Shown here piece by piece: positions 45,666 through 55,586 of a stretch of 64,000 nt of DNA. The stretch's first letter is position 1, and each line of letters begins with the position of its first letter. This stretch comes from Limnohabitans sp. Bal53. Its GTDB lineage: Bacteria > Pseudomonadota > Gammaproteobacteria > Burkholderiales > Burkholderiaceae_C. The stretch covers positions 620,001 through 684,000 of the forward strand of contig NZ_NESH01000001.1 in the NCBI RefSeq assembly GCF_003063355.1, given 5' to 3'. The notes under the pieces are model-generated. The model saw only the letters and a program-made list of their open reading frames with translations. It searched no databases and was not told the DNA's origin. The position numbers and the translations under genes were made by a program.

Positions 45666-46535
45666 GGCGCTGTTTTGCAGCGCGGCGATGCGCTGCTCGA
45701 TGGGCGGGTGGGTGCTGAACAGCTGGCCGATGCCGCCAGCAATGCCCATGGCGGCCATGGTCTTGGGCAACTCGGCGGTGTGCACGCCGCCCAAGCGAGC
45801 CAAGGCGTTGATCATGGGCTGCTTGCGGCCCATCAGCTGCGCGGCGCTGGCATCGGCGCGGAACTCGCGCTGACGGCTGAACCAGGCCACGATGATGGCG
45901 GCAAGAAAGCCCAGCAAAATGTCCATCACGATGGTGGTCACGTAATAGCCAATGCCAGGGCCAGAGTTTTCGCTGTCGCCCTTGCGCAAGAAGCTGTCCA
46001 CCGCATAACCCACCACGCGGGAGATGAAGACCACGAAGGTGTTCATGACACCCTGGATCAAGGTCATGGTGACCATGTCGCCGTTGGCGATGTGCGCCAC
46101 TTCATGGGCCAACACGGCCTCGATTTCTTCGTGCGTCATGTTTTGCAGCAAACCGGTTGAGACGGCCACCAAGGCCGAGTCACGGAAAGCACCTGTGGCA
46201 AAGGCGTTGGGGTCGCCTTCAAAGATGCCCACTTCGGGCATGCCAATGCCCGCTTTGTCGGACAGTTTGCGCACTGTGTTCACAATCCAGGCTTCGTCGG
46301 CGTTGGCCGGTTGGTCAATGACTTTGACGCCCGAGGACATTTTGGCGATCCACTTGCTCATCAGCAAAGAAATGATGGCGCCGCCAAAGCCCATGATGAG
46401 CGCAAAACCGAGCAAAGCGCCCAGGTTCAGTCCGTTGGACGTCAAAAAGCGATTGACGCCCAGCAAGTTGGCGACGATGCCCAGCACGACCACAACGGCC
46501 AAGTTGGTCACCACAAAAAGAAAAATGCGTTTCAT
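45660..46535 (-). CDS. htpX: Membrane zinc protease HtpX
   Basis: A 291-residue inner-membrane M48 protease used in membrane protein quality control. The ATG at 46535 gives the family N-terminus [19 protein letters not shown]; a GTG six codons upstream is less likely. The zinc motif [10 protein letters not shown] is near residue 140, and four hydrophobic segments flank it. Expression is often stress-induced, but no such promoter is evident here. Confidence 0.95.
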   Translation of the reverse strand: MKRIFLFVVTNLAVVVVLGIVANLLGVNRFLTSNGLNLGALLGFALIMGFGGAIISLLMSKWIAKMSSGVKVIDQPANADEAWIVNTVRKLSDKAGIGMPEVGIFEGDPNAFATGAFRDSALVAVSTGLLQNMTHEEIEAVLAHEVAHIANGDMVTMTLIQGVMNTFVVFISRVVGYAVDSFLRKGDSENSGPGIGYYVTTIVMDILLGFLAAIIVAWFSRQREFRADASAAQLMGRKQPMINALARLGGVHTAELPKTMAAMGIAGGIGQLFSTHPPIEQRIAALQNSAL

Positions 46536-46604
46536 GTTGAGTTTCACTTTCACCCGAAAGACGCGGGCACGTTGGGACGGATATTAGGGCGTCAGAATCC
46601 AAAA

Positions 46605-47450
46605 TCAAGCCGTGGGCATGATTTCCGGACTGGCGTACGGTTTTTCCGGCAGGCGTGGCGCTCTGCGGGGCCGGAACACGCTGGCATCGGCATAAAACGT
46701 CAAGTCTTCGTTGGCGTGCCACCAGCCCGGAACCCCCAGCAAGGGCAAGGGACTGAAGGGTTTGTGGGCCAATTTTTCGGGCGTGAGGTCCCGCGCCAGC
46801 CAAGCATCAAGGTCGGGCTGCGCCACATCTTGCGGCACACGCCACAGGTGCACCGTGATCGACTTGTAGGGCTGCACCGCTTTTTCGAGGGCCGCATGAC
46901 CAAAAGCCCACAGCCGCGTGTGCGCCCACTCACTGCGCAACCCCCCAAAGGCATCCAACCAGCGGTGCTCGGTCAAGGCGGCCCACAACGCATCGGAGGG
47001 CTGGATCAGCAATGCGTTTTCATCGAAGACGGTGGCGGCGTCGCGCACCGGGCCCCGTACCTGGCCCACCCCAGCGCGGGCGATTTCGCGGGCCTGCAAC
47101 TGGTTCAAGCGCTTTTTGGCCAACGGGAAATGCATCCAACACAGGGCGTTGAAGAAGTCGTGCAGGCCTTCGCGGGTGGGCACCTGGCCCATGGCAAAAA
47201 TAAAGTCTTCGTAGGCCTGGCCTTCGGGCAAGTCGGCTTGCGGCACAAAGCGCACGGGGGCACGGCCCGCCGCATTCAAGGCCTCGGGCTGGGGCACGCC
47301 TGCCGCCACTTGCCGTGCGATGGACTCACCCACCCCTCGCCAGTCGGCCAACCAAGGCGCGGCCCAGTCGATGTCGGACACCCCCAAGCTGGAGGCGTGC
47401 GCGCAGCGGTGCCCGGCCCGGTTGGGGTTCAGCCCGCCACCAGACGCCAC
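46605..47450 (-). CDS. DUF3025 family protein
   Basis: 281 residues from a GTG start at 47450. Family segments include [27 protein letters not shown] and [11 protein letters not shown]. The function is unknown. The frame overlaps the end of pyrC by 22 bases, consistent with coupling, though a downstream start would remove the overlap. It has no signal peptide or membrane segment. Confidence 0.85.
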   Translation of the reverse strand: MASGGGLNPNRAGHRCAHASSLGVSDIDWAAPWLADWRGVGESIARQVAAGVPQPEALNAAGRAPVRFVPQADLPEGQAYEDFIFAMGQVPTREGLHDFFNALCWMHFPLAKKRLNQLQAREIARAGVGQVRGPVRDAATVFDENALLIQPSDALWAALTEHRWLDAFGGLRSEWAHTRLWAFGHAALEKAVQPYKSITVHLWRVPQDVAQPDLDAWLARDLTPEKLAHKPFSPLPLLGVPGWWHANEDLTFYADASVFRPRRAPRLPEKPYASPEIMPTA

Positions 47451-48466
47451 GGCAGGCTTTCTCCCGAACGCAGGGGCTTGAGTTCGGCTTCGCCGAAAGC
47501 AAAGCTTTCAGCAGGCGTCCAGCTTTCGCGGCGCAGGGTGACCCGGTCCGTGTTGCGCGGCAAGCCGTAAAAGTCGGCGCCAAAGAAGCTGGCAAAGCCT
47601 TCGAGCTTGTCCAGTGCACTGGCCTGCTCAAAAGCCTCGGCATACATCTCGATGGCGGCGTGTGCGGTGTAGCAACCGGCGCAACCGCTGGCGTGCTCTT
47701 TGAGGTGCGCCGGGTGGGGGGCACTGTCGGTGCCCAAGAAGAAACGGGCGTTGCCACTGGTGGCCGCTTGCACCAGCGCCAGGCGGTGGGTTTCGCGCTT
47801 GAGCACGGGCAGGCAGTAGTAATGCGGGCGAATACCGCCTGTGAAGATGGCGTTGCGGTTGTACAGCAGGTGGTGTGCCGTGATGGTGGCGCCCAGGTTG
47901 GCGTCACCAGCGGCCACATACTCGGCGGCTTCTTTCGTGGTGATGTGTTCCATCACAATTTTCAGGCCTGGAAAGTCACGGCGCAGTGGCTTGAGCTGTT
48001 GTTCGATGAACACCGCTTCGCGGTCGAACAGGTCGATGTCGGACGAGGTGACTTCGCCATGAACCAGCAGCAGCACACCTTCGCGTTGCATGGCTTCAAG
48101 TACGGGGTAGATTTTGCGCAGGTCGGTCACGCCCGCGTCGCTGTTGGTGGTGGCGCCTGCCGGGTAGAGCTTGCAGGCCACCACGCCTGCGGCCTTGGCG
48201 CGGGCAATTTCGGCCGGGGCCAAGTTGTCTGTCAGGTACAGCGTCATGAGTGGCTCAAAGGCCATGCCCGCTGGCACAGCGGCCAGGATGCGCTGCTTAT
48301 AGGCCCGCGCCTGCTCGGCGGTGGTCACGGGCGGCTTGAGGTTGGGCATGATGATGGCACGGCCGAATTGGGCGGCGGTGTGAGGCACCACCACGTTCAG
48401 GGCGGCGCCGTCGCGCACATGCAGGTGCCAGTCGTCGGGGCGAATGAGGGTGAGTTCTTGGGTCAT
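47429..48466 (-). CDS. pyrC: Dihydroorotase, class II
   Basis: Closes carbamoyl-aspartate to dihydroorotate in pyrimidine synthesis. It has 345 residues from the ATG at 48466, standard for PyrC. Metal ligands are visible: HLH at 14-16, the carbamylated lysine K99 in [14 protein letters not shown], and later His residues (LLVHGE, MEHITT). The upstream open frame to 48643 crosses a palindromic repeat and is not part of the gene. The DUF3025 gene follows with overlap. Confidence 0.97.
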   Translation of the reverse strand: MTQELTLIRPDDWHLHVRDGAALNVVVPHTAAQFGRAIIMPNLKPPVTTAEQARAYKQRILAAVPAGMAFEPLMTLYLTDNLAPAEIARAKAAGVVACKLYPAGATTNSDAGVTDLRKIYPVLEAMQREGVLLLVHGEVTSSDIDLFDREAVFIEQQLKPLRRDFPGLKIVMEHITTKEAAEYVAAGDANLGATITAHHLLYNRNAIFTGGIRPHYYCLPVLKRETHRLALVQAATSGNARFFLGTDSAPHPAHLKEHASGCAGCYTAHAAIEMYAEAFEQASALDKLEGFASFFGADFYGLPRNTDRVTLRRESWTPAESFAFGEAELKPLRSGESLPWRLVAG

Positions 48467-48572
48467 GGGGTGTATTGTCTCAAACCTGTGGGCCGGGGCG
48501 TTGAGTGAAGGTTGCTTGAACCTGCGGTGGGGGCATGCAGAAGCCGGGGCTCCTGGGAGAACGGCTCGTAGA

Positions 48573-48650
48573 ACCAGAGGTGGGGCTGCGGGCCGGGGCT
48601 CATACTCGCAAGCTCGCCAAATCGCCCCAACCCGCAGCCCCACCTCTGGT
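48573..48650 (-). repeat. Palindromic element, divergent copy D
   Basis: Perfect 20-bp arms (48573-48592 and 48631-48650), then a 2x2 mismatch and a 5-bp GGGGC/GCCCC stem. The inner 24 bases on the minus strand begin GATTT and end TATGA, closed by a C-G pair. That is the same inner motif as in copies B and C (C-GATTT...TATGA-G). Arm sequence and centre differ, so membership of the same family is likely but less certain. Confidence 0.65.
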
Positions 48651-48769
48651 GAGAGCGTTGGTGGTGAACGGGTAGAAAGAAGCCAAGCCTATTTACAAGA
48701 CCAGCGAAACGTCGGGTCTTGAATTCCGGGGGCGAGCGAAGCAATGCCCCGCAAGGACTTCATGCCGTT

Positions 48770-48965
48770 CTGGCAGGGCTGAGCAGCGCAGCAGCGGGCG
48801 GATCAGGGCGGGTGCTTGTTTGAGCGAAGCGAGTTTGCACCCGACCCCGCCCGCTGCGAGCAGCGCAAGGAACCCGAAGGGCCCTGACTGCGGCTCGCCT
48901 TTCTTTGCTTACTTTCTTTGGCGAAGCAAAGAAAGTGAGTGCGCTGCCGGGCGCAATCCCGGCCA
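48770..48965. repeat. Extended GC-rich palindromic repeat block
   Basis: Two nested inverted-repeat modules. One has GCAGCGGGCGG (48791-48801) pairing with 48847-48857, and inner CGGGTGC/GCACCCG. The other has CTTTCTTTGCTT (48899-48910) pairing with AAGCAAAGAAAG (48924-48935), while ACTTTCTTTG (48911-48920) can pair instead with 48927-48936. From memory, similar sequence is scattered through Comamonadaceae genomes and gives rise to spurious small-protein annotations. Confidence 0.7.
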
Positions 48966-49029
48966 AGGACGCTCAAAAGCACCCAACATTTCATCGGGAT
49001 CTGACCCCAATTAAATGACCCCAATGAAA

Positions 49030-49785
49030 TCAATGCCCCAGGATCTTGGACAGGAAATCCTGCGCCCGGTCGGTCTGCGGCGCATCAAAGAACTGCTGGG
49101 GAGGCGCTTGTTCAACCACCTGGCCCTGGTCCATGAAGATCACGCGATCGGCCACCGCCTTGGCAAAACCCATCTCGTGCGTCACGCACAACATGGTCAT
49201 GCCCTGGCTGGTCAGCTCGATCATCACGTCCAGCACTTCCTTGATCATCTCGGGGTCGAGCGCCGACGTGGGCTCATCGAACAACATGATCTTGGGGGTC
49301 AGGCACAGCGCTCGCGCGATCGCCACGCGCTGCTGCTGACCGCCGGACAACTGCAGCGGGTACTTGTTGGCGTGTTCGGCAATGCGCACACGCTCGAGCT
49401 GCACCATGGCTTTGTCAACGGCTTCCTTGCGCGGCATCTTGGCCACCCAGGTGGGTGACAAGATCAGGTTTTCCATCACCGTCAGGTGAGGGAACAGGTT
49501 GAACTGCTGGAACACCATGCCGACTTCGCGGCGCACTTTGTCGATGCCTTTGAGGTCATCGCCGAGCACGGTGCCGTCCACCGTGAGCGTGCCTTCCTGG
49601 TATTCCTCCAGGGCATTGATGCAGCGGATCAAGGTGGATTTGCCCGAGCCCGAAGGGCCGCAAATGACCACTTTTTCGCCTTTGGCGAACTGCAGGTTGA
49701 CGTCACGCAACACGTGGTAGCCGTTGCTGGCGTACCACTTGTTGACGCCTTTGAACTCGATGAGGGGGGTAGCGTTGGAGGTCAT
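49030..49785 (-). CDS. aapP: General L-amino acid ABC transporter, ATP-binding protein
   Basis: A 251-residue polar amino acid ABC ATPase. Walker A GPSGSGKST is at 43-51, the signature LSGGQQQR is near 143, and Walker B LFDEPTSALD is near 166. It energises AapQ/AapM. The ATG at 49785 is chosen by family length; the frame upstream is open. It is the last gene of a four-gene operon, 14 bases after aapM. Confidence 0.94.
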   Translation of the reverse strand: MTSNATPLIEFKGVNKWYASNGYHVLRDVNLQFAKGEKVVICGPSGSGKSTLIRCINALEEYQEGTLTVDGTVLGDDLKGIDKVRREVGMVFQQFNLFPHLTVMENLILSPTWVAKMPRKEAVDKAMVQLERVRIAEHANKYPLQLSGGQQQRVAIARALCLTPKIMLFDEPTSALDPEMIKEVLDVMIELTSQGMTMLCVTHEMGFAKAVADRVIFMDQGQVVEQAPPQQFFDAPQTDRAQDFLSKILGH

Positions 49786-49799
49786 AGGGGGTCTTTCGT

Positions 49800-50900
49800 T
49801 CAGCGGACTTTGCTCACGGCCGTGCGCTCTTCGATCCACAGGCTGTAGCGCGACATGGCAAAGCAGAACGCGAAATAAATGAAGGTGATGAACAGGTAGG
49901 CTTCGATCTTGAAGGGGCGCCAGTCGGCGTCCGAGTTGAGCGCCAAGCCCAATGCGCCCGTGAGCTCATAGAGCGACACGATGGTCACCAGAGAGGTGTC
50001 CTTGAACAGGCCAATGAAGGTGTTCATGATGGACGGCACCACGGTGGCCAAGGCTTGGGGCAAAACGATCATGCGCTGGGTCTGCCAGTAGCTCAGGCCC
50101 AAGGTGGCGGCCGCTTCGGTCTGGCCCTTGGGCAAAGCTTGCAAGCCACCGCGGATCACCTCGGCCATGTAGGCCCCAGAAAACAGCGTGATGCCCACCA
50201 CCACGCGCACCAGCACATCGATCTTCACGCCCTCGGGCATGAACAGCGGCAGCATGAACGAGGCCATGAACAGCACCGTGATCAGCGGCACGCCGCGAAC
50301 CAGCTCCACATAGAGCGTGCACAGGGTCTTGATGGCGGGCATGTTGGAGCGACGGCCCAGCGCCACGAAGATGGCCAGCGGAAAGGCCAGCGTCATGGAA
50401 ATCACGGTGAGCATGACCGTGAGCGGCAAGCCACCCCACTGGTCGGTGTCGACCTCGGTCAGGCCGAAAAATCCGCCCTTCATCAGCACGAAATAAACCA
50501 CCAGCATCACGGCCCAGATCAGCGGCAGTGTCTTGCTCCAAAAACGCGGCATGCAGCTGATGACCACCACGCCCAACATGAGGGCAGTGGCGATCACCGG
50601 ACGCCAGTGCTCGGTCTCGGGGTAACGGCCCATCACGATCAAGCGGCCTTTTTCGGAGATCACGCCCCAGCAAGCCCCCACGCCACGCACGTCGTTGCAA
50701 GCTTGTAAGTTGCTGCCGAAGACAGCTTGCAACGCGGCCCAGTCGAGCGAGGAGACCAGCGCCCACAGGCACACGGCCAGCAGCGCCAGCGACATCAGGC
50801 TGTTGCCAGGAGTGGAGAAGAGGTTGCTGCGCAACCAGGCCACAGGGCCAGAGCTGCGCCCGGGCATGGGCCGGGCTTCGATGGATTTGAAAACGTTCAT
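49800..50900 (-). CDS. aapM: General L-amino acid ABC transporter, permease AapM
   Basis: 366 residues, with an N-terminal extension and several membrane segments before the binding-protein-dependent transport domain. The EAA-type loop is seen near 290 (AAATLGLSYWQTQRMIVLPQAL). It starts at the ATG at 50900, one base after the aapQ stop. With AapQ it forms the membrane channel. The length and order match the Aap/Bzt family rather than the shorter His/Gln systems. Confidence 0.92.
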   Translation of the reverse strand: MNVFKSIEARPMPGRSSGPVAWLRSNLFSTPGNSLMSLALLAVCLWALVSSLDWAALQAVFGSNLQACNDVRGVGACWGVISEKGRLIVMGRYPETEHWRPVIATALMLGVVVISCMPRFWSKTLPLIWAVMLVVYFVLMKGGFFGLTEVDTDQWGGLPLTVMLTVISMTLAFPLAIFVALGRRSNMPAIKTLCTLYVELVRGVPLITVLFMASFMLPLFMPEGVKIDVLVRVVVGITLFSGAYMAEVIRGGLQALPKGQTEAAATLGLSYWQTQRMIVLPQALATVVPSIMNTFIGLFKDTSLVTIVSLYELTGALGLALNSDADWRPFKIEAYLFITFIYFAFCFAMSRYSLWIEERTAVSKVR

Positions 50901-50901
50901 G

Positions 50902-52101
50902 TCAGCGCTCCTGGATGGCGGCACTGGCGTTGAACCAGTTCATGAGGGCCGAAGTGAGAAGGGACAGGGTAAGGTACACCAGCATGACAATCGACAAGGC
51001 TTCAATGGCGCGGCCAGTTTGGTTGAGCGTTGTATTGGCGATCGAGACCAATTCGGGGTAGCCAATGGCCACAGCCAAGGACGAGTTCTTGGTCAGGTTC
51101 AGGTACTGGCTGGTCAGCGGCGGGATGATCACACGCAAGGCCTGCGGCAGCACCACCAATCGCATCGATTGGCTTTTGCTCAGGCCCAAAGAGGCCGAGG
51201 CCTCATGCTGGCCCTGTGACACCGAAGCAATGCCCGAGCGCACGACTTCGGCAATGAATGAAGCGGTGTAAAACACCAGGCCACAGAGCAAGGCCATGAA
51301 TTCAGGACTGAACGCACCACCGTCTTCGATCTGGAAGTCACCCTTTTTGGGCAAGTCCCATTCGTTGGGGGCACCACCGACCAGCCAACCAAGCACAGCC
51401 AGCACCAGCGTGACCGCCAGCGACACGACCCACACCGGTCGGGTGTGGCCTGTGCGCTCAAAATGCGCACGCGCCAAGCGGCGGTAAAACCAAGCAAACA
51501 ACACACCCAAGCCCACCCCCACCAAAGCCAGGGTCTGACCCAATTGCCACACAGGCCAGGGGAAGGAAATGCCGTTTTTGCTCAGAAAGAAATATCCTGC
51601 ATTCCAAGCGTTGTCGAGGTCAGGCAGCACCTCGGTGAAAACCAGATACCAGATGAGCAACTGCAGATAAACCGGCACATTGCGGAAAAATTCGACATAG
51701 GCGTAACAAATTTTTCGCACCAAAAAGTTGGCTGAAAAACGACCGACACCCACCAAGACGCCCAAAACGGTGGCCAACACAATGCCGATCACCGCCACCT
51801 TGAGCGTGTTGAGCATGCCAATGGCAAAAGCGACAAAGTAGGAGCTGTTGTGCGCGTACTCGATCACCGTTTCGCTGATGTCAAAGCCAAACGGTTGAAA
51901 CAAAAAGTCGTAGCCGCTTTGAATGCCGCGCAGGCGCATGTTGGTGAGCGTGTTGCGCACCAGCAAGGCCACCAAGGCCAGCGCTGAGAGGATGGCGACG
52001 ACCTGGTAGATGACCGAACGCCCTTCGCGGCTGCGCCACGAAATCGATCGGTTTTTCTTACCAGGCAAAGGCCTGGCCTCGATCATGGAAAAGTGGGACA
52101 T
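50902..52101 (-). CDS. aapQ: General L-amino acid ABC transporter, permease AapQ
   Basis: A 399-residue permease with a long first periplasmic region and the EAA loop ASASLGLSKSQSMRLVVLPQAL near 319-340. The ATG at 52101 gives the family-like N-terminus; an extension to 52146 would run into the attenuator hairpin. It lies 83 bases after aapJ, separated by that hairpin, and directly precedes aapM. Confidence 0.92.
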   Translation of the reverse strand: MSHFSMIEARPLPGKKNRSISWRSREGRSVIYQVVAILSALALVALLVRNTLTNMRLRGIQSGYDFLFQPFGFDISETVIEYAHNSSYFVAFAIGMLNTLKVAVIGIVLATVLGVLVGVGRFSANFLVRKICYAYVEFFRNVPVYLQLLIWYLVFTEVLPDLDNAWNAGYFFLSKNGISFPWPVWQLGQTLALVGVGLGVLFAWFYRRLARAHFERTGHTRPVWVVSLAVTLVLAVLGWLVGGAPNEWDLPKKGDFQIEDGGAFSPEFMALLCGLVFYTASFIAEVVRSGIASVSQGQHEASASLGLSKSQSMRLVVLPQALRVIIPPLTSQYLNLTKNSSLAVAIGYPELVSIANTTLNQTGRAIEALSIVMLVYLTLSLLTSALMNWFNASAAIQER

Positions 52102-52134
52102 GGGAACTGCCTGAAAAATGATGGAGGGGTAAAA

Positions 52135-52159
52135 AATACGCCCCATGAAGGGGCGTATT
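52135..52159 (-). terminator. Intrinsic terminator/attenuator between aapJ and aapQ
   Basis: On the minus strand a 10-bp stem AATACGCCCC/GGGGCGTATT with a 5-base loop is followed by TTTTTT. It sits 25 bases past the aapJ stop and inside the operon. It probably lets only part of transcription pass, so that binding protein is made in excess over the permeases. Confidence 0.85.
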
Positions 52160-52184
52160 CAGAACCTTCAAAAAAGGCAGGTGA

Positions 52185-53213
52185 TCAACGCAGCGGTGCG
52201 GCGTACATCAGGCCACCCTTGTTCCACTGGTTGTTCAGGCCACGTGGCAGGTTGATGGCGGTCTTGGGGCCGACGTTGCGCTCGAACATTTCGCCGTAGT
52301 TGCCGGTTGTCTTGATGGCGCGGGCCAACCACTCCTTGTCCAGGCCCAGGTGCTTACCCAAGTCTTCGGTGGCACCCAACAGGCGTCCAATTTGGGGGTT
52401 GTCGCTGGTTTTCATCTGGTCCACATTGGCTTGGGTGATGCCGTACTCTTCGGCTTCGACCAGACCGGCCAGCACCCATTTGTTGATGGCAAACCACTCG
52501 TCGTCACCACGGCGCACCATCGGGCCCAAGGGCTCTTTGGAGATCAGATCGGGCAAGATGACATGCTCAGCAGGATTTTTGGCTTCCTTGGCACGCACCG
52601 AGGCCAGGCCCGATGCGTCGGTGGTGTACGCCTGGCAGCGGCCAGCGAAGTATGCGCCGGTAGCGGCTTCGACTTTTTCAAACACCACAGGCTTCAAGTT
52701 GAGCTTGTTGGCGCGGGAGAAGTCGGTCAGGTTCTTTTCGGTGGTGGTGCCAGACTGCACGCACACGGTGGCACCCTTGAGCTGCTTGGCGCTGGTGATC
52801 TTGCCCTTTTTGACCATGAAGCCTTGGCCGTCATAGTAGTTGGCACCGATGAAGTGCAGGCCCAAGGAGCCGTCACGGTTCAAGGTGTTGGTGGTGTTGC
52901 GGGCCAGCACGTCGACTTCGCCAGACTGCAAGGCGGTGAAGCGCTGCTGTGCGGTCAGGGGCACGTATTTGACTTTGGTCGCGTCGCTCAGCACGGCAGC
53001 AGCTACGGCACGGCAGTGGTCCACATCCAGACCCGACCAGTTGCCACTGGAGTCAGCGGCGGAAAAACCGGCCAGACCGGTGTTGACACCGCAGACGATT
53101 TGGCCGCGCTGCTTGATCTGGTCCAGGGTTTTACCCGCCATGGCGGATGTGGCCGCCAACAAGCCGGCTGTGGCCAGCAAAGTGCCGATCAAGGTTTGTG
53201 TCATTTTCTTCAT
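52185..53213 (-). CDS. aapJ: General L-amino acid ABC transporter, periplasmic binding protein
   Basis: A 342-residue substrate-binding protein with a signal peptide at about 1-26 (ending SAMA), then a periplasmic binding fold (LDQIKQRGQIVCGVNTGLAGFSAADSSGNW... GLDVDHCRAVAAAVL). The length and the GVNTGLAGF segment match AapJ/BztA, which bind a broad range of L-amino acids. It is the first gene of the operon. Its 5' region has a candidate sigma-54-type site (53373-53388). Confidence 0.94.
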   Translation of the reverse strand: MKKMTQTLIGTLLATAGLLAATSAMAGKTLDQIKQRGQIVCGVNTGLAGFSAADSSGNWSGLDVDHCRAVAAAVLSDATKVKYVPLTAQQRFTALQSGEVDVLARNTTNTLNRDGSLGLHFIGANYYDGQGFMVKKGKITSAKQLKGATVCVQSGTTTEKNLTDFSRANKLNLKPVVFEKVEAATGAYFAGRCQAYTTDASGLASVRAKEAKNPAEHVILPDLISKEPLGPMVRRGDDEWFAINKWVLAGLVEAEEYGITQANVDQMKTSDNPQIGRLLGATEDLGKHLGLDKEWLARAIKTTGNYGEMFERNVGPKTAINLPRGLNNQWNKGGLMYAAPLR

Positions 53214-53289
53214 GGTATGAATCCTCTTGTGAAATGGTCAGTAGCAAAATGCCACAGGCTGATTAAATGCTAATTTTGTCAATGCACGG

Positions 53290-53388
53290 CCTAGGAGCTT
53301 CCCTAGGATTTACCCCCTCAGATGGACGGGTTTGCACCAACTTGACACCCTGTGATGGGGACCTTCATCACTTGCACAAAATGTGCCC
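53290..53388 (-). promoter_or_regulatory. Candidate promoter region of the aap operon
   Basis: On the minus strand, 53388-53373 reads GGGCACATTTTGTGCA, with GG and GC separated by ten bases and close to the sigma-54 consensus TGGCAC-N5-TTGCA (two mismatches). The same bases form a GCACA-N3-TGTGC palindrome, so a regulator site is the alternative reading. Downstream is a CCTAGG-6-CCTAGG inverted repeat (53290-53307) in the presumed leader. Confidence 0.4.
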
Positions 53389-53504
53389 ACCCGTTCAGGC
53401 GCTCATCTTGCGCATACTTTGGTGGTCGTGAAAGCCGCCAGTGTATCCCCTGCGCCCCATCGGATGACCTTCAAAGTCCCGAGGCCCCAAAAGGCAAGGG
53501 CTCC

Positions 53505-54449
53505 TCAACGTGAAGAATGCACCGAAGAAGTGCTTTGCGTCAGGTGTTGCCACAAACCCTGTGCGGCATTTTGGCCTTGGGCCTGGGCGGAGCACTTTTC
53601 ACGGTAAGCCCTCACCTCCATGCTCAGGGCCAAGCTGGGGCCATCGGGCAAGGACACTTCGATCAAGGCCCCCGAAAGAATCTCTTTTTTCACGGCGCTG
53701 CGGGGCAAAAATGCGATGCCATGGCCCTCCAGCGCCATGGCCTTGAGCCCCTCGGCCATGTCGGTCTCATAGACACGGTCCAGATGCACGGGCACACCTG
53801 CCTGCTTCAAAATCCAATCGGTCACACCCCCCAAATAAGCACCGTGTGCGTAGCCGAGATACGGAAGTGGGCGTGCAGCATGACCGGGCAAACTGAACAA
53901 CGCCCGCCCATCGGGTGTGCTTTGCACATAGGGCGCAATGACCTCATGCCCCAACACCACCATGTCATAACGCTCGGGGTCAAGTTGCAGGGGCTGCGAG
54001 GGGTGGTGGTAAGCGATCAACAGATCGCACCCGCCCTCCACCAGACGCATCGCCGCGTCGTGCACGTTCAACGCCATGAGTCGGCTTTTCATGGGTCCAA
54101 AGGTCTCGCGCAAGCTGGCCACCCAGGTTGGAAAAAACGTGAACGCCAAGGTGTGCGGCACAGCAAACTGAATGATGTCCTGGCCCGCCGCATTGTGGCC
54201 GCGCAGCATGGCCCGGGTATTTTGCAGCGACTGCAGCATCTCCAGCGCCTGGGCGTACAAGGTCTCGCCCGCAGGGGTGAGCCGGGTCGGGTAGGAGCTG
54301 CGGTCGACCAAGTCTGCACCAGCCCAAGCCTCCAGCGATTGGATGCGCCGGGAAAACGCCGGTTGCGTGACGTGCCTCAGTTGCGCGGAGCGGCTGAAAC
54401 TGCGCGTTTCAGCCAAGCTCACAAAATCTTCAAGCCATTTGGTTTCCAT
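53505..54449 (-). CDS. LysR-family regulator, HypT-like
   Basis: A 314-residue LysR-type regulator. The N-terminal winged helix (METKWLEDFVSLAETRSFSRSAQLRHVTQPAFSRRIQSLE) closely follows the pattern of E. coli HypT (YjiE), which responds to hypochlorite by oxidation of Met. A substrate domain follows from about 90. It lies upstream of the aap operon on the same strand, with 291 bases between; a regulatory link is possible but not shown. Confidence 0.88.
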   Translation of the reverse strand: METKWLEDFVSLAETRSFSRSAQLRHVTQPAFSRRIQSLEAWAGADLVDRSSYPTRLTPAGETLYAQALEMLQSLQNTRAMLRGHNAAGQDIIQFAVPHTLAFTFFPTWVASLRETFGPMKSRLMALNVHDAAMRLVEGGCDLLIAYHHPSQPLQLDPERYDMVVLGHEVIAPYVQSTPDGRALFSLPGHAARPLPYLGYAHGAYLGGVTDWILKQAGVPVHLDRVYETDMAEGLKAMALEGHGIAFLPRSAVKKEILSGALIEVSLPDGPSLALSMEVRAYREKCSAQAQGQNAAQGLWQHLTQSTSSVHSSR

Positions 54450-54521
54450 GCGCGCATTATCGGTTCAGCCCCAGGCCAAGCGCCCAGCGTTCACGCCGGC
54501 CAACGCACGAAGTCCTCCGCT

Positions 54522-55574
54522 TCAGAATTTCTCACCAAAGGATTTGGGCGGCGTGACACCCAGATGCCGAAACGCCGCCAAGGTGGCCATGCGCCCGCGT
54601 GGGGTGCGCTGCAAATAGCCTTGTTGGATCAAATACGGCTCGATCACGTCTTCGATCGTGTCGCGCTCCTCGCCAATGCTGGCGGCGATGTTGTCCAAAC
54701 CGACCGGGCCACCATCAAACCGGTGGATCACCGCTTCGAGCAATTTGCGGTCCATCAGGTCAAAACCTTCCGGGTCCACGTCCAGCATGACCAAGGCTTT
54801 TTGCGCGATGCCTTTGTAGATGGTGCCGTCCCCCTTCACATCCGCATAGTCACGCACCCGGCGCAGCAAGCGGTTGGCGATGCGTGGCGTACCGCGTGAG
54901 CGGCGGGCAATCTCGAACGAGCCTTCCGGGTCAATCGGCGCCTTGAGCAAGCCAGCACTGCGCGTCACGATGCGGGTCAGCTCTTCGGGGGTGTAGAACT
55001 CCAGGCGCGACACGATGCCAAAGCGGTCGCGCAAGGGGTTGGTGAGCATGCCCGCCCGCGTGGTCGCACCCACCAGCGTGAAAGGCTGGAGATCGAGCTT
55101 GATGCTGCGCGCCGCCGGGCCTTCACCGATCATGATGTCGATTTGGTAGTCCTCGAGCGCCGGGTACAAGATCTCTTCGACCACGGGCGACAGGCGGTGG
55201 ATCTCGTCAATGAAGAGCACATCGTTGCGCTCCAGGTTGGTCAAAAGCGCAGCCAAATCCTTGGGCTTTTCGAGCACCGGGCCGCTGGTCTGGCGCAGGT
55301 TCACACCCAACTCGGCGGCGATGATGTGGCTGAGCGTCGTCTTGCCCAGGCCCGGCGGGCCAAACAGCAGCACATGGTCCAGCGGCTCTTCGCGCATCTT
55401 GGCCGCGCTGATGAAAATCTCCAGCTGCTCGCGCACCTTGACTTGGCCGACGTATTCGTCGAGCAGTTTGGGGCGCAAGGCGCGTTCAATGGCCTCTTCC
55501 TGGTGCGACACAGGAGCGGCGGAAATCACCCGAGGTTCGGGCTGCGGAGCGAAGTCGTCGGTGCGGATGCTCAT
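54522..55574 (-). CDS. ruvB: Holliday junction branch-migration helicase RuvB
   Basis: A 350-residue AAA+ motor that drives branch migration with RuvA. Walker [11 protein letters not shown] is near 70, Walker B FIDEIHRL is near 121, and sensor 1 is in [11 protein letters not shown]-terminal winged helix ([17 protein letters not shown]) follows. The length and all motifs are standard. It follows ruvA by 12 bases. Confidence 0.97.
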   Translation of the reverse strand: MSIRTDDFAPQPEPRVISAAPVSHQEEAIERALRPKLLDEYVGQVKVREQLEIFISAAKMREEPLDHVLLFGPPGLGKTTLSHIIAAELGVNLRQTSGPVLEKPKDLAALLTNLERNDVLFIDEIHRLSPVVEEILYPALEDYQIDIMIGEGPAARSIKLDLQPFTLVGATTRAGMLTNPLRDRFGIVSRLEFYTPEELTRIVTRSAGLLKAPIDPEGSFEIARRSRGTPRIANRLLRRVRDYADVKGDGTIYKGIAQKALVMLDVDPEGFDLMDRKLLEAVIHRFDGGPVGLDNIAASIGEERDTIEDVIEPYLIQQGYLQRTPRGRMATLAAFRHLGVTPPKSFGEKF

Positions 55575-55586
55575 GGCTCAGTTCAC

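Larger units (their letters stand above)
48467..49029. other. Repeat-rich intergenic region
   Basis: 563 bases between aapP and pyrC, both minus strand. It holds palindromic element copy D (48573-48650) and an extended GC-rich repeat block (about 48770-48965). Short open frames here arise from the repeat and do not look like proteins. Confidence 0.8.

Noticed and set aside
48760..48966. 68-codon minus-strand frame before pyrC
   Set aside because: It lies wholly in a palindromic repeat block that, from memory, gives spurious small-protein calls in this group.
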